Of a stretch of 64,000 nucleotides of DNA, positions 1-9,562 are shown one piece after another. Numbering within the stretch: position 1 is the stretch's first letter; every line of letters begins with the position of its first letter. The notes under the pieces are model-generated. The model worked only from the letters and a program-made list of their open reading frames with translations. It made no database searches and was not told the DNA's origin. The stretch is taken from NCBI GenBank assembly GCA_030684935.1, contig JAUXXH010000010.1:1-64000 (forward strand), given 5' to 3'. The stretch comes from Pseudolabrys sp. (lineage in GTDB: Bacteria; Pseudomonadota; Alphaproteobacteria; Rhizobiales; Xanthobacteraceae). The translations under genes were made by a program, and so were the position numbers.

Positions 1-291
1 GTGCCGGCGCCGGACGATGTCTCCCCGCTGCGCACGGTCGAGGTGCCTATGCCGCGGCCGAGCCCCGTCGAGCGGCTGTCGGCGCGCTCCAGCCAGACCC
101 AGGCTGCGCCCCGGGCGCCGGCCCAGATGCGCGTGCCGCCCTTGCCGCCGCAGGTTCGCGCCCAGGCGGTGCGGGCGCCGCGGGCAGTTCAGGTCCAGGT
201 GCCGCAGACGCGGCCGCGGCAGGCGGCTCCCGCGCGCCCGGCACCGCCGCAGCGCCGCTATCTGGTCAATGGCCGGGTGGTGGTGCGTTAA
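1..291 (+). CDS. C-terminal end of a Pro/Arg-rich protein, 5' end outside the window
   Basis: The frame is open from the first base and stops at TAA 289-291, so this is probably the tail of a longer gene; the GTG at base 1 need not be a start. The 96 visible residues are low complexity, dominated by Pro, Ala, Arg, Val and Gln, and end in RRYLVNGRVVVR. Such tails occur as disordered ends or periplasmic linkers of envelope proteins in alphaproteobacteria, but no catalytic domain is visible here and I assign no function. Third-position GC is very high, as in the neighbouring genes, which supports real coding. A purely fortuitous frame in GC-rich DNA cannot be fully excluded. Confidence 0.5.
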   Translation: MPAPDDVSPLRTVEVPMPRPSPVERLSARSSQTQAAPRAPAQMRVPPLPPQVRAQAVRAPRAVQVQVPQTRPRQAAPARPAPPQRRYLVNGRVVVR

Positions 292-406
292 CAGCGCCGT
301 CCAGCCAGCACTTGCACTGCCCATTCCAGCGGGAACCGGCACTTAGCTGTGGAAGCACCGGCATTGCCGCCCCATCGCGGGCCAAGGCCGCCTAGATTGC
401 CGCCGC

Positions 407-1102
407 ATGATAGCCCCTTCCTACCGCAAAGCGCTTCGCGCGCTGCTGACGCCAGCCGAGCACCGGGTCTTTGCCCGGCTCGACACGCCGCAGAAGATCC
501 AGACCTATCTCGACCGCCTGCCGGCCAATTTCGAACTCGACGGCGACACCATCATGTCGCCGCGCCGCACCTTGCGAACCAAGCTCGCGCATTGCGCCGA
601 CGGCTCGCTGCTCGCCGCTGCCGTACTGGCGTTTCATGGCCGCGAGGCCTGGCTGATGGACCTGCGCTCGCTGCCGAGCGACTTCGACCATATCGTCGTG
701 CTGTTCAAGGAGCGCGGCCTCTGGGGCGCGATCAGCAAGACCAACCACGCCATTCTGCGCTGGCGCGATCCGATCTACCGCAGCTTTCGCGAACTGGCGA
801 TGAGCTACGCCCACGAATACTGCCTGCCGGGCGGTAAGAAATCGCTGCTGTCCTATTCGCGGCCGTTCTCGCTGACGCGCTTTGCGCCGAAGCGCTGGGT
901 GATCGAGGAAGAAGAGCTGTACTGGCTGATGGACGCGCTCGACGCATGGCCGCACATCCCGGTGGCGCCGCCGGCGGCGATGCGCAACCGGCGCCGCATG
1001 TCGAAGGTCGAATTGCTGTCGCAGGAAGTGGTCGAGTGGCCCGACCCGCGCAAGCCGAAAGTCAAAAAGAAACCCGTCGCGAAGAAGGCGGCGCGGGCCT
1101 GA
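407..1102 (+). CDS. Conserved hypothetical protein with a transglutaminase-like core
   Basis: 231 residues, no signal peptide or membrane segment. The middle holds an AHCADGSLLAAAVL stretch, then 30-40 residues on FDHIVVLFK, then NHAILRWRD. This Cys (start of helix) / His / Asp order and spacing resembles the papain-like catalytic triad of transglutaminase-fold proteins, so a cysteine peptidase or amidase role is possible. That is inference from motif order, not a family match I can verify. The C-terminus is Lys-rich (KVKKKPVAKKAARA), suggesting nucleic-acid or surface contact. ATG 407 has no clear Shine-Dalgarno. The gene stands alone, 58 bp upstream of the thioesterase gene on the same strand. 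Confidence 0.72.
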   Translation: MIAPSYRKALRALLTPAEHRVFARLDTPQKIQTYLDRLPANFELDGDTIMSPRRTLRTKLAHCADGSLLAAAVLAFHGREAWLMDLRSLPSDFDHIVVLFKERGLWGAISKTNHAILRWRDPIYRSFRELAMSYAHEYCLPGGKKSLLSYSRPFSLTRFAPKRWVIEEEELYWLMDALDAWPHIPVAPPAAMRNRRRMSKVELLSQEVVEWPDPRKPKVKKKPVAKKAARA

Positions 1103-1160
1103 CAATTTACCCCGCGCGGCCGTCCGGCTAGCATAGAACGCGACAAAGCGCGGAGGCAGC

Positions 1161-1586
1161 GTGGCGACTTTCATTCACCGCAGGCAATTGACCGTCGAAT
1201 GGGGCCAGTGCGATCCGGCCGGCATCGTGTTCAATCCGCGCTTCTTCGAGATGTTCGACGTCAGCACCTGGCAGTTGATCCAGACGCTGCTCGGCGTCCG
1301 GCAGCAGGACTTCCCTGCCGCCTATAACGTGGTCGGCGCGCCGCTGGTCGATGCCCGCGCCAATTTCCTGAAGCCGGCGCGGTTCGGCGATACGATCGAG
1401 ATCGCCTCGCGCATCAGCGACGTGCGCCGCACCAGCTTCGATATCGAGCACCGCATTTCCATCGGCGGCGAACTCGCGGTCGATGGCGGCGAAACCCGGG
1501 TCTGGGCGGTGCGCGACGCCAATGATGCCGACCGGATCCGCGCCGTCGCCATTCCCGCCGACGTGGCCGAACGCTTCGCGGCGTAG
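1161..1586 (+). CDS. Acyl-CoA thioesterase, 4-hydroxybenzoyl-CoA thioesterase (hot-dog) family
   Basis: 141 residues, the usual length of a single hot-dog domain. The N-terminal motif WGQCDPAGIVFNPRFFEMFD matches the 4HBT signature, in which the Asp of DPAGIVF is the catalytic acid that hydrolyses the acyl-CoA thioester in the cytoplasm. The rest gives the expected strands, with FLKPARFGDTIEIASRI in the middle. GTG 1161 is preceded by CGGAGG at 1151-1156, a good ribosome site that fixes the start. The substrate cannot be read from sequence: aromatic, short-chain and YbgC-like acyl-CoAs are all possible. A palindromic repeat follows the stop after about 40 bp and may act as the 3' end of the transcript. 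Confidence 0.85.
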   Translation: MATFIHRRQLTVEWGQCDPAGIVFNPRFFEMFDVSTWQLIQTLLGVRQQDFPAAYNVVGAPLVDARANFLKPARFGDTIEIASRISDVRRTSFDIEHRISIGGELAVDGGETRVWAVRDANDADRIRAVAIPADVAERFAA

Positions 1587-1628
1587 GGCAATATTGCTTG
1601 AGATGGATTCCGAGTAGAGGCAACCTCT

Positions 1629-1800
1629 CTTCACCTCTCCCATTGGGAGAGGTCGGATCGCCATAGCGCGTCTCAGACGCGCTATGGCGATCCGGGTGAG
1701 GGGTTATGGATTACCGATAGTCCTAGGCCCCCTCACCCCCACCCTCTCCCCCATAGCTCGCCGAACGGCGAGCGTTCGCTTGCCTATGGGGGAGAGGGAG
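1629..1800. repeat. Palindromic repeat, arm-centre-inverted arm (copy 1)
   Basis: The left arm holds a small hairpin (CTCTCCCATTGGGAGAG), then a longer hairpin built on CGCCATAGCGCG...CGCGCTATGGCG, then GGGTGAGGGG. A short centre reading TTATGGATTACCGATAGTCC follows, and then an inverted arm with CCCCTCACCCCCACCCTCTCCCCC. The same layout, with different inner stems, recurs at 6461-6580. It lies just after a + strand gene. Confidence 0.85.
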
Positions 1801-1849
1801 CGCTCACAGTGTGTCGAGCAGCTTCGGACTAAAACCATCACGTCCTACG

Positions 1850-1879
1850 AAAAAAGCCGCCGGGCGGACCCGGCGGCTT
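1850..1879 (-). terminator. Rho-independent terminator of the Spy-like gene
   Basis: Read on the minus strand, AAGCCGCCGGG - TCCG - CCCGGCGGCTT is a perfect 11-bp stem with a 4-nt loop, followed by a T run (1850-1855 on the plus strand is A6). It lies 65 bp past the stop of the 1944-2486 gene. Confidence 0.85.
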
Positions 1880-1943
1880 CCTGGGCAATGACCGGCGCGT
1901 CGGGGACCGCGCCAGTCATCGCCCGCTTCTCTTGACTCAAGGC

Positions 1944-2486
1944 TTAGCGCGGACCGCGCTCGCCCCTTTGCTCGTGCCTCGGTCCGCGATGGTCGCGGTG
2001 ACCGTGCTTGCCGCCGCGCGGACCGGCGAACTCACGCGCATTGAGGCGGGCGAGCGCGACGAAGCGGCGCTTCTGGCCTTCATCGAGGCTCTGATAGAGC
2101 GGCGCGGCGGCGTCGGCGAGCTTCTTCAGCGCGGCGCCGTTCTGCGTCATCATGTCGGCGCGCATCGCGAGCCGCTGCACCGGATCGTCCGGTCGATCGG
2201 CGCTGGCGCGGGCGGTGAAGCGCTCCGAACGCTGCTTGGCGACATCGCGCAGCGCGGTCTCCATCGCCGGCCAGTTCTTCTCCTGCTCGGCGGTGAGCTT
2301 GAGGCCGGCGCGGATTGAGGCAATGCGGGCATCGCCGAACGCGCTGATGTCTTCGGCACTCGGCTTCCAGCGCTGCGAGGACTCGGTGGCGCCAGGCATG
2401 CGCGCATCGGACTTCTGCTGGGCATAGACCAGCGAGGAGCCGGCGATCACGAGTGCGGTCGTGCCGGCAAGAACAGCTTTCAACAT
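1944..2486 (-). CDS. Spy/CpxP family periplasmic protein (LTxxQ motif)
   Basis: 180 residues from ATG 2486, chosen because GGAGG sits 7 nt upstream; an in-frame TTG at 2501 would overlap that site. Residues 1-22 form a Sec signal peptide ending near VYA-QQ. LTAEQ at about 64-68 within RAGLKLTAEQEKNWPAME is the LTxxQ motif of Spy/CpxP chaperones, and a second helical block follows (AAPLYQSLDEGQKRRFVAL). The C-terminus is His/Arg/Gly-rich (KHGHRDHRGPRHEQRGERG), which may bind metal or polyanions. Spy-type proteins are periplasmic anti-aggregation chaperones or stress sensors. The gene is monocistronic with its own terminator downstream, and its promoter should lie in the AT-rich stretch upstream of 2500. 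Confidence 0.85.
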   Translation of the reverse strand: MLKAVLAGTTALVIAGSSLVYAQQKSDARMPGATESSQRWKPSAEDISAFGDARIASIRAGLKLTAEQEKNWPAMETALRDVAKQRSERFTARASADRPDDPVQRLAMRADMMTQNGAALKKLADAAAPLYQSLDEGQKRRFVALARLNAREFAGPRGGKHGHRDHRGPRHEQRGERGPR

Positions 2487-2501
2487 GATGGCATCCTCCA
2501 A

Positions 2502-3181
2502 TGACGTTGCGATGATGTCAGTAGAGGAGCGCGACGTTGCCTTATCAAGTTAAGGTTTGGACATAGATTACCGTGATGCAATGTTGATTTATATCTGTTC
2601 ATCCAAGCACTTGTTTTGCACGCACCAACGAAGCTCACACCAAAACCTGCGCACGCATTCGAAAAATAAATCCGTAATCGGCCGAGCAGAACCCATCACG
2701 ACCCACCGATAATCGCCGGCCGTTCGGATGCGGCGTAATCCGCGCGCGGACCCGGCGGGACGGCTGGCCTGGTGCCAGGCCGGCGCCGCGCCACGATCAC
2801 AGTGGCGGATCGCCGCAGCCGCGCTCAATATTGAGGCAGCGGACTGGCTATCCCGTCTGGACCGGTCCACCGGGAGACCGGCGTCTTCCGCAGTCCCTTA
2901 CCCTGCTGCTTTGCCACGTCCGAAGGTAATATCGCATAAACGCCGGATTCAGCTTTTTTCCGCGCCTCGGGTTCCACCCACCCATGCAAAAAAGTGCTCA
3001 ACCGTTGACATAAACGCCGCGCCGGGGAACAAATACTTATGGCGCAGTCGAAATGAGGCCCGCTGAACGGGACGTGTCACATCGCCCCGGGATCACAGGC
3101 TGACGATCAGAAACTGATGTCGCATTCGCGGGCAGACTAGTGCGCTTGGCTCGTCACAGCGATTGACTGGAGGAAACACTG
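2502..3181. other. 680-bp intergenic region between divergent genes
   Basis: It separates the minus-strand Spy-like gene from the plus-strand TAXI receptor gene, so it must hold both promoters. Bases 2530-2690 are clearly AT-richer than the surroundings. A TTGACA hexamer is at 3005-3010, but no good -10 lies at standard spacing. Two short open frames (2589-2870 minus, 2728-3066 plus) lack ribosome sites and recognisable protein features. I see no RNA gene. Confidence 0.5.
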
Positions 3182-4222
3182 ATGAAGTTCAAACTTGGTA
3201 CAACAACGTTCGTCGCCGCCACGCTGGCTGCGGCCTTTACCGCCTCGGCCATTCAGTCGGCGGATGCGCAGGAGCGCAAGTCGATCCGCTGGGCGACGTC
3301 CAGCGTTGATTCCTATGGCTACAAGATCGCGGCGTCGATGGTCAAAATAGCCGAGGAAGCGCTCGGCGGCGAATACACCATCACCGTCAACCCCTACCCG
3401 TCCACGACCGCCTCGATGAAGGCGGCGATGGATGGCACCGGCGAGATCGGCTACACCGCCGACGTCGGCATGACCCAGCTCTACGCCGGCGAAGGCGGCT
3501 TCAAGGGCTACAACCCGGGCAAGGGCAAGCTGGTCCACTCCTGGTACGCCTATCCGATGGAATCGTTCATGGCCGTCGCGGCCGACAAGGCCTCGCAATA
3601 CAAGTGCCTGAAGGATCTCAGCGGCAAGCCGACCTTCTTCACACCGGCCGGCTTCATGAACTGGCTCAACTTCCAGCGCATGTACAAGGCGCTGGGCTAC
3701 GACTTCAAGCACGTCCAGATCGATCCAAAGACTCAGTCCGACGCGCTCCGGGGCGGCACCATCGCGGGCTCGGTGGCCTACACGACCGCCGGCGCGTCGC
3801 TGGCGCCGTACTGGAAAGAGACCGAAGTGCGCATGGACGTGACGGTGATCAATCCCTGCCCGGATGAAGTGGAGAAGCTGAAGGCCGCCGGCATGACGGT
3901 GAGCGATGTCAGCCCGAAGGTGTTCGGCAAGGATGTCGGCGTCAAGAACATCCAGGGCGTGCCGATCCTGTTCGGCTACAACATGCGCGCCGACATGCCG
4001 GAAGACGTGGTCTACCGGCTGGTCAGCGCCTTCAACAAGAACAGCGCGGCACTGGCCAAGGCCGAACCCGGCTTCGGCCCGATGGCGAAGGACTTCGTCG
4101 CCATGCAGGTGGCTGGCATCAACGCCAATCCGGAAATTCCGGTGCACGCGGGGCTCGCCAAGTTCCTGAAGGAACAGAAGGCCTGGAACGACAAGTGGAA
4201 GATCGCGACCAGCGGAAGCTGA
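3182..4222 (+). CDS. TAXI-family TRAP transporter solute-binding protein
   Basis: 346 residues. Residues 1-28 form a signal peptide ending near QSADA-QE, so the mature protein is periplasmic. The body matches TAXI-type TRAP receptors: the N-terminal strand SIRWATSSVDSYGYKIAASMVKI, then STTASMKAAMDGTGEIGYT, then KHVQIDPKTQSDALRGGTIAGSV. TAXI receptors are known to serve dicarboxylates, glutamate or unknown organic acids; the ligand cannot be told here. ATG 3182 is preceded by TGGAGGAAACACTG, a strong ribosome site. The fused permease follows after a 15-bp hairpin and about 180 bp, an arrangement often seen where the receptor is made in excess over the permease. Confidence 0.93.
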   Translation: MKFKLGTTTFVAATLAAAFTASAIQSADAQERKSIRWATSSVDSYGYKIAASMVKIAEEALGGEYTITVNPYPSTTASMKAAMDGTGEIGYTADVGMTQLYAGEGGFKGYNPGKGKLVHSWYAYPMESFMAVAADKASQYKCLKDLSGKPTFFTPAGFMNWLNFQRMYKALGYDFKHVQIDPKTQSDALRGGTIAGSVAYTTAGASLAPYWKETEVRMDVTVINPCPDEVEKLKAAGMTVSDVSPKVFGKDVGVKNIQGVPILFGYNMRADMPEDVVYRLVSAFNKNSAALAKAEPGFGPMAKDFVAMQVAGINANPEIPVHAGLAKFLKEQKAWNDKWKIATSGS

Positions 4223-4242
4223 TCGCCGAGGCGGTAAAATTG

Positions 4243-4277
4243 GGGCGGGAGCCTGCGTCAAGCGCAGGCTCCCGCCC
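4243..4277 (+). terminator. Intercistronic hairpin between TAXI receptor and permease
   Basis: A perfect 15-bp stem (4243-4257 with 4263-4277) and a 5-nt loop, followed by CTCCTCTTATT. The T run is weak, so partial termination or 3'-end protection of the receptor mRNA is more likely than a full stop. Confidence 0.75.
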
Positions 4278-4403
4278 TCCTCTTATTCGCAGCGCCGGTC
4301 CGCAAGCCCCCCCGGAAGAGTGGCATCGGCCAGGCGTGAAGCCAATGCGGCAGCGACATCGCTTGCCGGCTGCACTTTAAAGAATCGACCTGGGGACGAG
4401 ACG

Positions 4404-6422
4404 ATGACGAGCGAACAGATCAAGAGCCAACTCAGCCTGACAAACCTGATCCTGGTTTTCTCGCTGATCCAGTTTCTCTGGCTGGCCTGGTATTTCTACA
4501 CCGGATCGGGCGGACCGCAGGAACTGGTGGCGCGCGTCATGTCGGTCGCGCTGATCCTGCAGATCCTGTTCACCTACCGTCAGAACTATTTCTACAAGTG
4601 GCTGCCGCCGCGCGTGAACGACGTCATTGTCGTCTTCTACATCGCCATCTGTTTCTACGCCTTCTGGCACTTTCATACCCAGTTCGAGGAGATCGCGATC
4701 TATCGCCAGGGCTCCTACACCACGCAGGACTTCATCGTCGGGCTGCTGGTGTTCCTGCTGGTGATGGAATTGTCGCGGCTGGCGCACCCGGCACTGTTCT
4801 GGATCAACTTCATCCTGGTCGTCTACACGATGTACGGCTATCTCAGCCCGTTCGATTTCTTCTGGCACCCGGGAACGTCGTTCTACCGCATCGTCACCTC
4901 AAGCACCGTTGAGTTTTCGACCGGCATCTACGGCATCTATGGCCAGCTGGCGCTGACTCTGATCGCCGCCTTCCTGCTGCTGGCGGCCGCCGCCCAGGGC
5001 TTCGGCGCGCAGAGCGCCATGATCAACGTGATGCGGCGGCTGGCCGGCCGCTCGCGCCAGATGGTGCCGCAGACCGCCGTGCTCGGCTCGCTCTCGGTCG
5101 GTATGATCAGCGGCAGCGGCTCGGCCAACGCCGTCGTGGTCGGCAGCATCACCATCCCGCTGATGAAACGCTATGGCGTGCCGCCGGCCTTCGCCGCGGC
5201 GGTGGAAACCGCGGCTTCCATGGGCGGCCTGCTGATGCCGCCGCTGATGGGCGTCGGCGCCTTCCTGATGTCGGAATTCATGGGCGTGCCCTATTGGGAC
5301 GTGGTGGCGCGCGGCTTCGCGCTGGCCATCACCTATTACCTCGCGCTGGCGCTAGCGGTGTACCTGCTCTGCGTCCGCCTGTTGCCGAACGATGCCATCG
5401 TGGCGCCGCCGGTGGCGGCCTACGACCGCGCCAAGACCTCGATCTTCTTCGGCGCCGTCGCGTTTCTCATCTACCTGCTGGGCTACGACGGCATGGGCGA
5501 GTTGCTGGCCGCCATCTACACGGCCGGCGCCATGTTCGTCGTCCTGCTGGCGAACTTCCTCTACTTCAAATACGTGCTGAAAGACCCCGAGGTGGTCAAA
5601 CAGTCGCTGTTCGAAAATGTCCGGATGTGCCTGGAGACGCACGCCGACATGACCTCCTATCTGACGCTGCTGCTGGCCACGCTCGGCATCATGATCGGCC
5701 TGTTCACCGTGACAGGCTTCATCAACCGGATGGGCGCCACGCTGCTCGACCTCGGCTCTTGGAACATCATGGCCATGATCGGCATGGCCTATCTGTTCGG
5801 CTGGCTGGTCGGCGCCGGCCTGCCGCCGACCGCGACCTACATCATCGGCGCGGTCGTCATCGTCGGCCCGCTGCAGCAACTCGGCGTCAACCCGTGGGTG
5901 GCGCACTTCTTCGTGTTCCTGATCTCGGTCTGGGGCGAGCTGTCGCCGCCGACATCGCTGACCGCCGCGGTCACGGCGCGAATAGCCGAGGCATCGTTCA
6001 TGCGGACGATGTGGGAGGCGCTGAAGATCTGTCTGCCGATCACGCTGATGACCTTCGGCATCTTCACCCGCTCCGACATGGTGGTGACCACCGGCTGGCC
6101 GCAACTGATGGCGACCGCGCTGGTGCTGATCAGCGTCTGCGGCATATCGCTGGCGATGTTCGGGCGCTTCATGCAGCAGGCCGCGATCGACATCCCCATA
6201 CGTCTGGCACTGGCGGCGGTCTCGATGGTCGTGATGTTCCACCCGGACGCGTTCTGGGCCACCGTCGCCGCCGTCTTCGTCGTGCCGGCCACGATCGCCG
6301 GCATCTGGCGGCACAAGTCCATCGCCACGCCGGAGGCCGTCGCCGAATATCGCGGCGACGCGCCGCCGCCGTCGCTGGGCGATCCGAACCTGTTGAACGA
6401 CGCCAAGCGCGACTTCGGCTAG
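4404..6422 (+). CDS. TRAP transporter permease, fused small and large (DctQ-DctM) subunits
   Basis: 672 residues from ATG 4404, a very hydrophobic polytopic inner-membrane protein. The first third carries the four-helix DctQ-like part. The rest is the DctM-like part with the family stretch SVGMISGSGSANAVVVGSIT near residue 240 and VETAASMGGLLMPPLMGVGAFLM after it; a second repeat appears around LFGWLVGAGLPPTATYIIGAVV. This is the fused type that partners TAXI receptors and imports the ligand with a Na+ or H+ gradient. In-frame starts extend upstream to 4320, but MTSEQIKSQLSLTNL is where hydrophobic structure begins. The cytosolic C-terminus is short and ends in DAKRDFG. A palindromic repeat follows the stop. 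Confidence 0.93.
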   Translation: MTSEQIKSQLSLTNLILVFSLIQFLWLAWYFYTGSGGPQELVARVMSVALILQILFTYRQNYFYKWLPPRVNDVIVVFYIAICFYAFWHFHTQFEEIAIYRQGSYTTQDFIVGLLVFLLVMELSRLAHPALFWINFILVVYTMYGYLSPFDFFWHPGTSFYRIVTSSTVEFSTGIYGIYGQLALTLIAAFLLLAAAAQGFGAQSAMINVMRRLAGRSRQMVPQTAVLGSLSVGMISGSGSANAVVVGSITIPLMKRYGVPPAFAAAVETAASMGGLLMPPLMGVGAFLMSEFMGVPYWDVVARGFALAITYYLALALAVYLLCVRLLPNDAIVAPPVAAYDRAKTSIFFGAVAFLIYLLGYDGMGELLAAIYTAGAMFVVLLANFLYFKYVLKDPEVVKQSLFENVRMCLETHADMTSYLTLLLATLGIMIGLFTVTGFINRMGATLLDLGSWNIMAMIGMAYLFGWLVGAGLPPTATYIIGAVVIVGPLQQLGVNPWVAHFFVFLISVWGELSPPTSLTAAVTARIAEASFMRTMWEALKICLPITLMTFGIFTRSDMVVTTGWPQLMATALVLISVCGISLAMFGRFMQQAAIDIPIRLALAAVSMVVMFHPDAFWATVAAVFVVPATIAGIWRHKSIATPEAVAEYRGDAPPPSLGDPNLLNDAKRDFG

Positions 6423-6460
6423 GGCGCCGCGTATCGCGTGGCAGTGGATCGGCGCACGCT

Positions 6461-6580
6461 CTTCACCTCTCCCATGGGGAGAGGTCGGATCGCGGAACGC
6501 GATCCGGGTGAGGGGTTATGGATTATCGAGAGTCCTAGGGCCCCTCACCCCGACCCTCTCCCCAACGGGGCGAGGGAGGG
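6461..6580. repeat. Palindromic repeat, arm-centre-inverted arm (copy 2)
   Basis: Same architecture as 1629-1800. It has CTCTCCCATGGGGAGAG, an inner stem GATCGCGGAACGCGATC, GGGTGAGGGG, the centre TTATGGATTATCGAGAGTCC and an inverted arm CCCCTCACCCCGACCCTCTC. The outer segments and centre are nearly identical to copy 1, while the inner stem sequences differ. Both copies follow plus-strand genes. Confidence 0.85.
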
Positions 6581-6646
6581 CGCCCAGTGCGTCGATCTGC
6601 TTTGAACCAACTACTGCGCTTTAAAGCCCGCCGCCCCTCGCCCGAC

Positions 6647-6678
6647 AAAAAAAGCCGCGCCCACCGGGCGCGGCTTTT
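6647..6678 (-). terminator. Terminator of leuA
   Basis: On the minus strand, AAAAGCCGCGCCC - GGT - GGGCGCGGCTTTT is a 13-bp perfect stem running into a T7 tract, 20 bp after the leuA stop. Confidence 0.88.
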
Positions 6679-6697
6679 GCATTCCGGCGACGGCCGC

Positions 6698-8275
<1,578 letters not shown>

Positions 8276-8378
8276 GGAATGTCCTTCTCGTCGCTTGCGC
8301 CGCTGACGGCGCTGTATGGGTCCTGGTGCCTGTCCGTCGATCCCCCGAGTGCCCAGGCGCACAGCGCCCAGCCGGCCC

Positions 8379-8492
8379 TCAGGGGCGGATAAGGAGAAGG
8401 AGCGTTCCCAGAATCAGGTTCGCCGCGGGGGCCAACACCATGGATTTGGCGGCCGCCCGTTCGATCGCGCAGGTGGTCTGCCGCGTCGACAT
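8379..8492 (-). CDS. leuL: Leucine-rich leader peptide of leuA (attenuation)
   Basis: A 37-codon frame from ATG 8492 to TGA 8379, about 100 bp upstream of leuA on the same strand. Its last 12 residues read LILGTLLLLIRP, with four consecutive Leu codons just before the stop; seven of its last 20 residues are Leu. A second in-frame ATG at 8441 would give only the last 20 residues. Leader peptides rich in the end-product amino acid are a known device: ribosome stalling on Leu codons changes folding of the downstream leader RNA. GC-rich self-complementary stretches follow the stop (for example GGCGCTGTGCGCC), but I see no U-tract terminator, so the mechanism could be translational or Rho-linked. 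A weak promoter (TTGATT, 18 bp, TAGAAG) lies at 8570-8599. Confidence 0.72.
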   Translation of the reverse strand: MSTRQTTCAIERAAAKSMVLAPAANLILGTLLLLIRP

Positions 8493-8659
8493 TGGCAAGT
8501 GAACCCTCGTTTCGGCTGCCAGAATGGCGGAGTAAGGTGAAATCCGCGTTAAATCCCGGCCGATCCCCGCTTCTAGCGGAAACAGGACAACGAAATCAAG
8601 CGCGGCAATAGGTCAGCATTGCTGACTGGTTGCAGGCCGCCGCCGTGGCGAGCCGCCGG

Positions 8660-9538
8660 CTATTCCGCCAGAAGCGCCTTTTTGGCCTCCTGCAGTTCGG
8701 CCAGCGCCGCGCCTTCGACCGTCGGATAGGCCAGATCGAGCCGTTCCATTGCCGCGACCACCGCGCCCGCCACCGCCAGGCGCGTGAACCATTTGTTGTC
8801 AGCCGGGATGACGAACCACGGCGCCTCGTCGCGGCTGGTCTCGCGGATCGCCTCCTGGTAGGCGGCCATGTAGTCCGGCCAGAGCTTGCGCTCGGACACA
8901 TCGCCCATCGAGAACTTCCAGCGCTTGCCGGGCTGGTCGATGCGCTCGAGGAAACGCTTGCGCTGCTCATCCAGCGACAGGTTCAGAAAGAATTTCAGGA
9001 CAAGCGTGCCGTTGCGGGCGAGATGGCGCTCGAAGGCGCGGATGTCGTCGAAGCGATGCTGCCAGATCTGCTTGCCGGTCACCGCCGCGGGCAGCCGCTG
9101 TTTTGCGAGATATTCCTGATGGATGCGCACCGTCAGCACTTCCTCGTAGTGCGAGCGGTTGAAGATGCCGATGCGGCCGCGCTCCGGCAGCGCCTTGGCG
9201 ATACGCCAGAGGAAATCGTGATCGAGTTCTTCCTCGCTCGGCGCCTTGAACGAATGCACCTGAACGCCCTGCGGATTGACGCCGCTCATGACATGCTTGA
9301 TGGCGCCGTCCTTGCCGGCGGCGTCCATCGCCTGGAACACCAGCAGGACCGACCATCTGTTGTGGGCGTAGAGTTTCTCCTGCAACTCGGACAGCTTCTC
9401 GATGCTCTCCTTGAGCAGTTTCCTCGCGTCCTCCTTGTCGATCGAGAGCCCGCAGCACTCAGTCGGGTCGTGATCGGACAGCTTGAACTTGTCCGGTTTG
9501 TCGATGCGGAAACGCTTGGCGATTTTGTCGAGTTTCAT
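8660..9538 (-). CDS. ppk2: Polyphosphate kinase 2 family protein
   Basis: 292 residues, cytosolic. PPK2 enzymes transfer phosphate between polyphosphate and nucleotides. The Walker A loop is FQAMDAAGKDG at about 68-78, followed by AIKHVMSGVNPQGVQVHSFKAPS, the acidic/lid region, and Walker B-associated GRIGIFNRSHYEEVLTVRIH. DQPGKRWKFSMGDVSERKLWPDY is another conserved PPK2 block. The single-domain length fits class I or III enzymes; which nucleotide (AMP, ADP, GDP) is used cannot be told reliably. It lies upstream of the leuA leader on the same strand but about 170 bp away, so it is probably a separate unit. The gene ends about 60 bp upstream of the leuA promoter candidate. Confidence 0.92.
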   Translation of the reverse strand: MKLDKIAKRFRIDKPDKFKLSDHDPTECCGLSIDKEDARKLLKESIEKLSELQEKLYAHNRWSVLLVFQAMDAAGKDGAIKHVMSGVNPQGVQVHSFKAPSEEELDHDFLWRIAKALPERGRIGIFNRSHYEEVLTVRIHQEYLAKQRLPAAVTGKQIWQHRFDDIRAFERHLARNGTLVLKFFLNLSLDEQRKRFLERIDQPGKRWKFSMGDVSERKLWPDYMAAYQEAIRETSRDEAPWFVIPADNKWFTRLAVAGAVVAAMERLDLAYPTVEGAALAELQEAKKALLAE

Positions 9539-9562
9539 GGGCGTCCTTTCGATCGGACAAGC

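Noticed and set aside
1684..1935. An 83-codon frame over the palindromic repeat at 1.7 kb
   Set aside because: The residues are encoded by the repeat and the terminator; there is no coding signal.
2589..3066. Two overlapping short frames on opposite strands in the 680-bp gap
   Set aside because: No ribosome site and no recognisable protein features.
5294..6511. A 405-codon frame in another phase of the TRAP permease
   Set aside because: It is Arg-rich and low complexity and overlaps the hydrophobic permease frame.
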